A DNA stretch of 64,000 nt from assembly GCF_011392125.1 (NCBI RefSeq), contig NZ_JAAJBU010000001.1, positions 496,001 through 560,000 of the forward strand, read 5' to 3'. Below are positions 59,158 to 64,000 of the stretch, piece by piece. A program made the position numbers and the translations under genes. Below the pieces are notes generated by a model that was given only the letters and a program-made list of their open reading frames with translations, had not been told where the DNA came from and searched no databases. This stretch comes from Flavobacterium lotistagni. Its GTDB lineage: Bacteria; Bacteroidota; Bacteroidia; Flavobacteriales; Flavobacteriaceae. Position 1 is the stretch's first letter. Each line of letters opens with the position of its first letter.

Positions 59158-59901
59158 TTACTTCACCTCACGAATATTACTGGCTTCAATCCATCCTTCT
59201 GCGCCGTCGGTCAGCGCTACTTTTCTCCAATCGTCTAAGGTTTCCAGCACATAAACTTTTGTGCCTTCGTGCAAAATAAACACATCGGAACTATTCGTTT
59301 TGGGTTCGCCTTTCACTTGGGCTGATTCGGCAAAAACAATTGCAGGGCGTTCGTTCTTGTAATGGTCTTTTTCGAAAACAGCGGCCAGAATACTAATCAG
59401 AACCAGAAAAACCAACACAAACATGCCGATAAAGAAAATGCGTTTAGATAGCGTAGTTTGCGAGAAGTAGTATCCCAGAAAAAACAATAGAAATAAGGTA
59501 GAAAAAACTACCGCAATCCACGCCCAAGAATCGTAGTGAAAAATTCCCGTGAAATCGCGCAGCAGTTTGGCAAAACCCACTTTGGGAACTTCCTTGATTT
59601 CGTCGATGGTCATTTTCTGCGCAAACTTCAGGTTGTTCTGAATTTCAGCATCGCCCGGGCTCAATACTAGTGCTTTCTCGTAATTGTATATCGCCGGCGC
59701 AACTTGGTTGAGTTTGTAGTAACAGTTCGCCAGATTGAAATAAACTTCTGCCGATTGTTGTTTGCCGTCGAGAACACTTTGATAGGCTTCGATTGCGGCT
59801 TGGTATTGTCCTTTCTGGTAGAGTGTGTTGCCTTTCTCGAAACCATTTTGGGCCCAAATCACTTGTTGGAGCAAAAGAAATACAAAAGCTAATTTTTTCA
59901 T
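59158..59901 (-). CDS. batE: BatE: TPR and SH3-domain membrane protein
   Basis: The 247-residue protein has a signal-like N-terminus, two TPR repeats (residues 20-95), two membrane helices (about 127-175) and a C-terminal bacterial SH3-like domain ending in WIEASNIREVK. This matches BatE of the Bacteroides aerotolerance operon. Its exact task is unknown. It is the last gene of the bat operon, 11 bases after batD. Confidence 0.85.
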   Translation of the reverse strand: MKKLAFVFLLLQQVIWAQNGFEKGNTLYQKGQYQAAIEAYQSVLDGKQQSAEVYFNLANCYYKLNQVAPAIYNYEKALVLSPGDAEIQNNLKFAQKMTIDEIKEVPKVGFAKLLRDFTGIFHYDSWAWIAVVFSTLFLLFFLGYYFSQTTLSKRIFFIGMFVLVFLVLISILAAVFEKDHYKNERPAIVFAESAQVKGEPKTNSSDVFILHEGTKVYVLETLDDWRKVALTDGAEGWIEASNIREVK

Positions 59902-59912
59902 CTTAGGTTCGG

Positions 59913-61673
59913 TTAAGCGAGTTGTTTTTCTAAATCGGAGATTAGCGCGACGGCTTTTTCGTAATCTTGTTGGATTGCGACACTAGAAGCTGGTGCATAA
60001 CGTGCCATTTCACAGTTCTCCACCAAGCGGATTAACGATTTCACGGTTTCCGGTTGCGCGTTTTTAGCCAAGAGCACGTCTTGAATTTTATCTTTGCTCA
60101 TCTCGGAAGTTTCCATGTGCAGCTTGGCTTTAAGGAAATTGTGCAACGCTTTCTCTAGGGCAATATAAAATGGCTCTTTGTTGCTGATTTGGTTTTTGGC
60201 CTCAGAAAGATATTGCTTGGCGAGTTTGTTTGATTTGCGGATTTTGTTCCCGGCCACGTCTGAATCAATCGCTTCTTTTTTCTTTTTGAGCAGCACAATT
60301 ACAGGAATTACTCCTACAGGCAATAACAGTAAGAAATAGAATAAAGTCGAGCCAAGAAAATCGTCCTGATGCATTTTCTCTAAACTAGTCTTGAGCTTGA
60401 TGTAACGAAATTGATCGCCTGCAGCAACTTTCATTTTGTTCACCCCGGAATTGTTCTCTGCTACGGCGCCCGAGTTGGCAGTCGGTCCGTCCATGACGGT
60501 AATCATGATTTCCGGTGAAGTGATCGTCTTATATTTTCCGGTACTCAGGTCGAAATAACTGAACGACATCGGCTTAATCGGATATTTGCCCTTGAATTGC
60601 GGAATAATTGTATAGGAATCCGAAATGCGGCCATTCATCCCGGAAAGTGGCGTTTGTACTTGCTCGTTATGCACCGGATCGTACATCTCAAAAGAATTTG
60701 GCACCACCGGTTTGGGCAACGAGAACAATTTGAGGTTTCCGGTTCCCGAGGCCACCACTTTCAAATCTAGTGATTCGCCATTTTTGAGATTGGTTTTGGA
60801 AGGCGTTACGGTAAAATTGAATTTGCCCACAGCACCAGAAAAATCAACAGGCTTTCCGGCTTCGGGCAAAGGTTTAACGGTAATGGTCTTGCTGCCTGCC
60901 GAAACGCGTTTGTGGTCGTCCATGACTTGCACGCGCCCAAAGAAATCGCGGCGGTTAGTAGGCACTTGCACATCGATATCAAGCGATAAAGGTTCTATTT
61001 CGAGTTTGCCTGATTTCTGTGGATACAATACGGTCTTTCTCAAAGTCACGAAACGATAGCGCTCTCCGTTGTAACGGCCTTCTTCAGCTACCAATTGTTT
61101 AATATCGATATTCTGGCTCCAAAAATCATTGTATTTGGGTTTGTTGAGTTCGCGCCAGTTGGTAATTCCGATGTTGTAACTGAAATAAAGTTTGTAAACC
61201 ACGGTAATCGGTTCGTTGACGTAAGGATTTCCTTTAGAGATTTCAGCCACCAAATGGATCGCATCATCTGCAGAAACTTGCGGCTCATCGTTCGGGTCAC
61301 GCGGTTGCGGAACCGCCGCAGTTACCGTAATTTTGACCGGATTGGTTTTATAAATTTGACCGTTAATTTCAACTGAAGCTTGTTTGATAGTCAGCACGCC
61401 TTTTTGCATCGGCAACAGAAAATAAGAATACGATTTGTTGAACGAACTTCTGCCGTTGATCCAGGATTGACTGACTTGCTGGCTCGGCCCGGCCACGATG
61501 CGGAAACCATCAAACGAAGGCGGCGAGAAATTGTCTCCATCGGCATTCATCGTAAAATCAATGCGGAGCCTTTCGTTGAGCCCGAGTGTGTTTTTGCTGA
61601 CTTTGGCCTCAAATTGTACTTGCGCCCAAAGCCCGTGGAAACTAATCAAAAACAGTATTAAAAACTTCTTCAT
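59913..61673 (-). CDS. batD: BatD: oxygen-tolerance membrane protein
   Basis: The 586-residue protein has a signal peptide, several immunoglobulin-like beta domains (through residue 400) and one membrane helix (FYFLLLLPVGVIPVIVLL) followed by a cytoplasmic helical tail. This is the family layout of BatD. It lies in the operon order batA-batB-batC-batD-batE. Confidence 0.88.
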   Translation of the reverse strand: MKKFLILFLISFHGLWAQVQFEAKVSKNTLGLNERLRIDFTMNADGDNFSPPSFDGFRIVAGPSQQVSQSWINGRSSFNKSYSYFLLPMQKGVLTIKQASVEINGQIYKTNPVKITVTAAVPQPRDPNDEPQVSADDAIHLVAEISKGNPYVNEPITVVYKLYFSYNIGITNWRELNKPKYNDFWSQNIDIKQLVAEEGRYNGERYRFVTLRKTVLYPQKSGKLEIEPLSLDIDVQVPTNRRDFFGRVQVMDDHKRVSAGSKTITVKPLPEAGKPVDFSGAVGKFNFTVTPSKTNLKNGESLDLKVVASGTGNLKLFSLPKPVVPNSFEMYDPVHNEQVQTPLSGMNGRISDSYTIIPQFKGKYPIKPMSFSYFDLSTGKYKTITSPEIMITVMDGPTANSGAVAENNSGVNKMKVAAGDQFRYIKLKTSLEKMHQDDFLGSTLFYFLLLLPVGVIPVIVLLKKKKEAIDSDVAGNKIRKSNKLAKQYLSEAKNQISNKEPFYIALEKALHNFLKAKLHMETSEMSKDKIQDVLLAKNAQPETVKSLIRLVENCEMARYAPASSVAIQQDYEKAVALISDLEKQLA

Positions 61674-61698
61674 TTTCTTGACTTTCTATAAATAGAAC

Positions 61699-62454
61699 CT
61701 ACCAATCTTTCTCTGTTTGTACTGGTCTGCCTTTCACTTTCTTGGCGTTGACTTTATCTTGTACTTTCTTCTCTTCGTTGTTCACTGCCTCGAGCAAGTT
61801 TTGCAAACGTTCTTTAGAAATGCCGCCCGGTTTGGGTTGCGGCTGGTTTTGTTGGTCTTGCTTGCCTTGGTCGTCTTTCTTGTCTTGATTGCCTTGTTTG
61901 TTGTTGTCTTGGTCTTTTTCCTTTTCCTTGTTTTGGTCTTTTTTGTCGTCTTTCTTGTCTTGGTCTTTGTCTTTCTTGTCGTCCTTCTTGTCCTTCTTCT
62001 TGTCTTTCTTGTCGTCTTTCGGCGGATTTTCCTTCAGCATTTTCTTGGCCAAGGCAAAGTTGTACCGCGACTGCTCATCTTCGGGATTGTTTCTTAACGC
62101 ATTTTTGTAGGCTTCGACGGCTTGGGTGTAGTTTTTCTCTTTCATGTACACGTTACCCAAATTGTGAAAAGCTTGATGCTTCTGGGGTTTATCAGTAGCG
62201 CTTTCAAGGGCTTTCAGATAGGAATACTTCGCTTCACCGGCTTGATTCTGGCGGTAAATCGAGTTGCCTAGATTGTAAGATGCCGTAGGATTTTTGCGTG
62301 TTTTGGATAATGAAATCCGGTAATCCGCTTCGGCATCGGCGTATTTTTTGGCCTCGAAAGCGTCGTTCCCTTTGGGCAAATGCTTGTCGGTTTCTTGAGC
62401 AAATCCGGCCAAAGAAAACAATAATAAACTATATATCAGGAGTTGCTTCATCAT
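61699..62454 (-). CDS. batC: BatC: TPR protein with Lys/Asp-rich region
   Basis: The 251-residue protein has a signal peptide and three TPR repeats (about 25-135), then about 70 residues made almost only of Lys, Asp, Gln and Asn, and a short conserved tail. The low-complexity part is probably disordered. Its ATG overlaps the batB stop by four bases (ATGA), indicating translational coupling. Confidence 0.88.
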   Translation of the reverse strand: MMKQLLIYSLLLFSLAGFAQETDKHLPKGNDAFEAKKYADAEADYRISLSKTRKNPTASYNLGNSIYRQNQAGEAKYSYLKALESATDKPQKHQAFHNLGNVYMKEKNYTQAVEAYKNALRNNPEDEQSRYNFALAKKMLKENPPKDDKKDKKKDKKDDKKDKDQDKKDDKKDQNKEKEKDQDNNKQGNQDKKDDQGKQDQQNQPQPKPGGISKERLQNLLEAVNNEEKKVQDKVNAKKVKGRPVQTEKDW

Positions 62455-63488
62455 TCTTTTTCATTAAACAGATTCAACTTCTTGATCCAGCCCGTGCGTC
62501 GGTCCAAAAGGAATATATCGACAAACAACAAGACAAACGCAATCCCTAAAAACCATTGGAACTGCGACTGGAAATCGGCCATTTCGGTAGCCTCGAATTC
62601 GGTTTTCTGAATGTTGTCGAGCGCCTTTTTGATGTATGCCAAAACTTCTTTGGTATTGTTGCCATTCACATAACCGCCTTTGGTTTCCTTAGCGATTTCC
62701 ATCAAACTTTGCGGATTGAGTTTGGTAATGACTACTTCATTGTTATTGTCGCGTTTGAAATTCTGCACCACACCATTTTCCTTAATCGGAATTGGGCCAC
62801 CTTTTTCAGTTCCGACTCCAATGGTAATGATTTTCATGCCGTTCTTGTTGGCTTCGGCGGCAGCTTCTAGTGCGCCTTCGGAGTGGTCTTCTCCATCAGA
62901 AACCATGATGACCAATTTGCTGGTTTTGTTGCCTTTATCGAAATAAGTCGAACAGAGTTTGATAGCTTCATCGAGCGAAGTTCCTTGAGAAGAAACCACC
63001 GAGGTATTCATGCTCTGCAAAAACATCTTTGAAACGCCGTAGTCGGTTGTAATCGGCAATACCGGAAACGCACTTCCGGCATAGGCAACAATTCCAATTC
63101 TGTCATTGCCCAATTGGTTGATGATTTGCGAGACAAGTTGCTTGCTTTTCTCTAGGCGGCTGGGCGCAACATCTTCGGCAAGCATACTTTTAGAAACGTC
63201 GATTGCAAAAACAATGTCGATACCTTCGCGCTTGACGGTTTCCATCTTGGTGCCGATTTTCGGATTCACCAAACCAAGAACCAACGCCACTAGAGCCAAC
63301 ATCATTAAAGTAAATTTCAACACCGGTTTGAAAACGGACCGATCCGGGCTGAGCCTTTTGACCAAAGCCAAGTCGCCAAATTCGCGTTGTTTTTTTCTCT
63401 TCCAGAGCAGCACGTACAAAAATAGCAGCACCAGCACGGGAATGATTCCGATCCAATAAAGATAGCCTTGTTCTTCTAGTTCGTACAT
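62451..63488 (-). CDS. batB: BatB: von Willebrand factor A domain membrane protein
   Basis: The 345-residue protein has N-terminal membrane helices, a VWA domain with the metal site F-A-I-D-V-S-K-S-M and a C-terminal helix FQWFLGIAFVLLFVDIFLL. It overlaps batA by one base (TAATG) and batC by four. VWA domains bind partners through a metal ion. Confidence 0.9.
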   Translation of the reverse strand: MYELEEQGYLYWIGIIPVLVLLFLYVLLWKRKKQREFGDLALVKRLSPDRSVFKPVLKFTLMMLALVALVLGLVNPKIGTKMETVKREGIDIVFAIDVSKSMLAEDVAPSRLEKSKQLVSQIINQLGNDRIGIVAYAGSAFPVLPITTDYGVSKMFLQSMNTSVVSSQGTSLDEAIKLCSTYFDKGNKTSKLVIMVSDGEDHSEGALEAAAEANKNGMKIITIGVGTEKGGPIPIKENGVVQNFKRDNNNEVVITKLNPQSLMEIAKETKGGYVNGNNTKEVLAYIKKALDNIQKTEFEATEMADFQSQFQWFLGIAFVLLFVDIFLLDRRTGWIKKLNLFNEKE

Positions 63489-64000
63489 TATATAAAACTT
63501 TTAAAAACCGTGTTGCGCAAACCTACTTCTAACAATAGTAGCGCGCCAGCCAATAACACCAGTGGTCGGTACTTCTCGTCGTAGTCGTAAAAACGCAACT
63601 CTTCAATTTCGGTGGTTTCGAGCTTATTGATTTCGTTATAGATTTGCTGCAGTTTTGAATTGCTTGTCGCACGGAAATATTTTCCTCCGGTTTTTTGGGC
63701 GATGTTCTGCATGAGTTTTTCATCGATTTCTACCTGCATCATCCGGAACAAAAACTGTCCGTTGGGTGCAATCGCGTATGGAAATTCAGCCATTCCGTTG
63801 GTACCAATTCCGATGGTGTACACCTTGATACCGTATTGTTCGGCAATGTCTGATGCGGTTTCGGGTTCAATAAATCCGGCATTGTTAACGCCGTCCGTAA
63901 GCAAGATAATTACTTTGCTTTTGGCCTTACTGTCTTTCAATCGATTGACTGCTGTGGTGAGGCCCATTCCAATTCCGGTTCCGTCTTGTAGGGTGTTGTC
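63488..64000 (-). CDS. batA: BatA: VWA-domain protein, N-terminus cut by window edge
   Basis: Only the C-terminal 170 residues are visible, because the frame remains open to base 64000. It reads D-G-T-G-I-G-M-G-L near the edge, which is inside the VWA fold, then I-I-L-L-T-D-G-V-N-N and a C-terminal membrane helix. The ATG at 63967 is internal. Upstream MoxR and DUF58 genes are expected outside the window. Confidence 0.85.
   Translation of the reverse strand, partial: DNTLQDGTGIGMGLTTAVNRLKDSKAKSKVIILLTDGVNNAGFIEPETASDIAEQYGIKVYTIGIGTNGMAEFPYAIAPNGQFLFRMMQVEIDEKLMQNIAQKTGGKYFRATSNSKLQQIYNEINKLETTEIEELRFYDYDEKYRPLVLLAGALLLLEVGLRNTVFKSFI

Noticed and set aside
61717..62110. Hydrophobic Leu/Val/Phe-rich plus-strand open frames opposite batC
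   Set aside because: They are the complement of the Lys/Asp-rich part of BatC; the apparent membrane protein is a reading-frame artefact.
1..64000. Phage, transposase, toxin-antitoxin, restriction or other defence systems
   Set aside because: Each gene was examined for such functions; nearly all are housekeeping or metabolic and none carries integrase, transposase, methylase or defence motifs.

Overview
The window looks like an ordinary stretch of core chromosome from a member of the Flavobacteriaceae, most likely Flavobacterium or a close relative. The grounds are: moderate-to-low GC; promoters of the Bacteroidetes type (TTG, 17-21 bases, TAnnTTTG) and almost no Shine-Dalgarno sites; a protein with a type IX secretion sorting domain; a complete-looking Bat (aerotolerance) operon; and lineage-specific families (IPExxxVDY protein, THC0290_0291 family, long PurF, DksA-like protein without a zinc finger). 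No rRNA, tRNA, CRISPR, prophage or insertion sequence was found.

Layout. 1-2.4 kb: PaiB-like protein (cut by the left edge), GNAT acetyltransferase, cupin, alpha/beta hydrolase. 2.4-11.2 kb (minus strand): an AddA/AddB-like helicase-nuclease pair separated by glycine C-acetyltransferase and a major OmpA-type porin. 11.4-12.4 kb: superoxide dismutase, then a 446-base gap holding a terminator and two related small-RNA candidates. 12.4-16.4 kb (minus): purF, sugar kinase, RNase HI, purN. 16.6-21.1 kb (plus): acpP, fabF, rnc, IPExxxVDY gene, pyk. 21.1-25.5 kb: DNA polymerase IV, CYTH protein, RlpA, membrane protein, pgi. 25.6-33.1 kb (minus): M23 peptidase, tryptophan 2,3-dioxygenase and DUF3108 in one operon, a small-RNA candidate, then hppD, hmgA and an amino-acid permease, which together suggest aromatic amino-acid catabolism. 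33.2-37.2 kb (minus): patatin-barrel protein and uvrC. 37.3-39.1 kb (plus): PLP decarboxylase and 5-formyl-THF cyclo-ligase. 39.2-48.5 kb (minus): lspA, DksA-like, ileS, recO, PorZ-like propeller protein, gdhA. 48.8-56.4 kb: THC0290_0291 protein, cystathionine gamma-synthase, DinB-fold protein, ArsC-like, EamA transporter, yicC-gmk-nadD, small-RNA candidate, gpsA. 56.4-64 kb: conserved hypotheticals around pheS, cvpA, and the bat operon (batE to batA, batA cut by the right edge).

I did not find a clear new multi-gene system. The most notable non-routine signals lie between genes. One is a seven-copy dispersed structured repeat (start CCTAGCCCCGAT, end AGCGGGAATAGCT), some copies of which probably sit inside 5' untranslated regions. 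The other is four candidate stand-alone small RNAs, each with a Bacteroidetes-type promoter and a terminator-like hairpin. Among proteins, the isoleucyl-tRNA synthetase has a swapped signature motif (GIHH instead of HxGH), the M23 peptidase has HxC where HxH is expected, and the patatin gene encodes a type Vd-like fusion. All functional statements come from reading the sequence; no database search was run.
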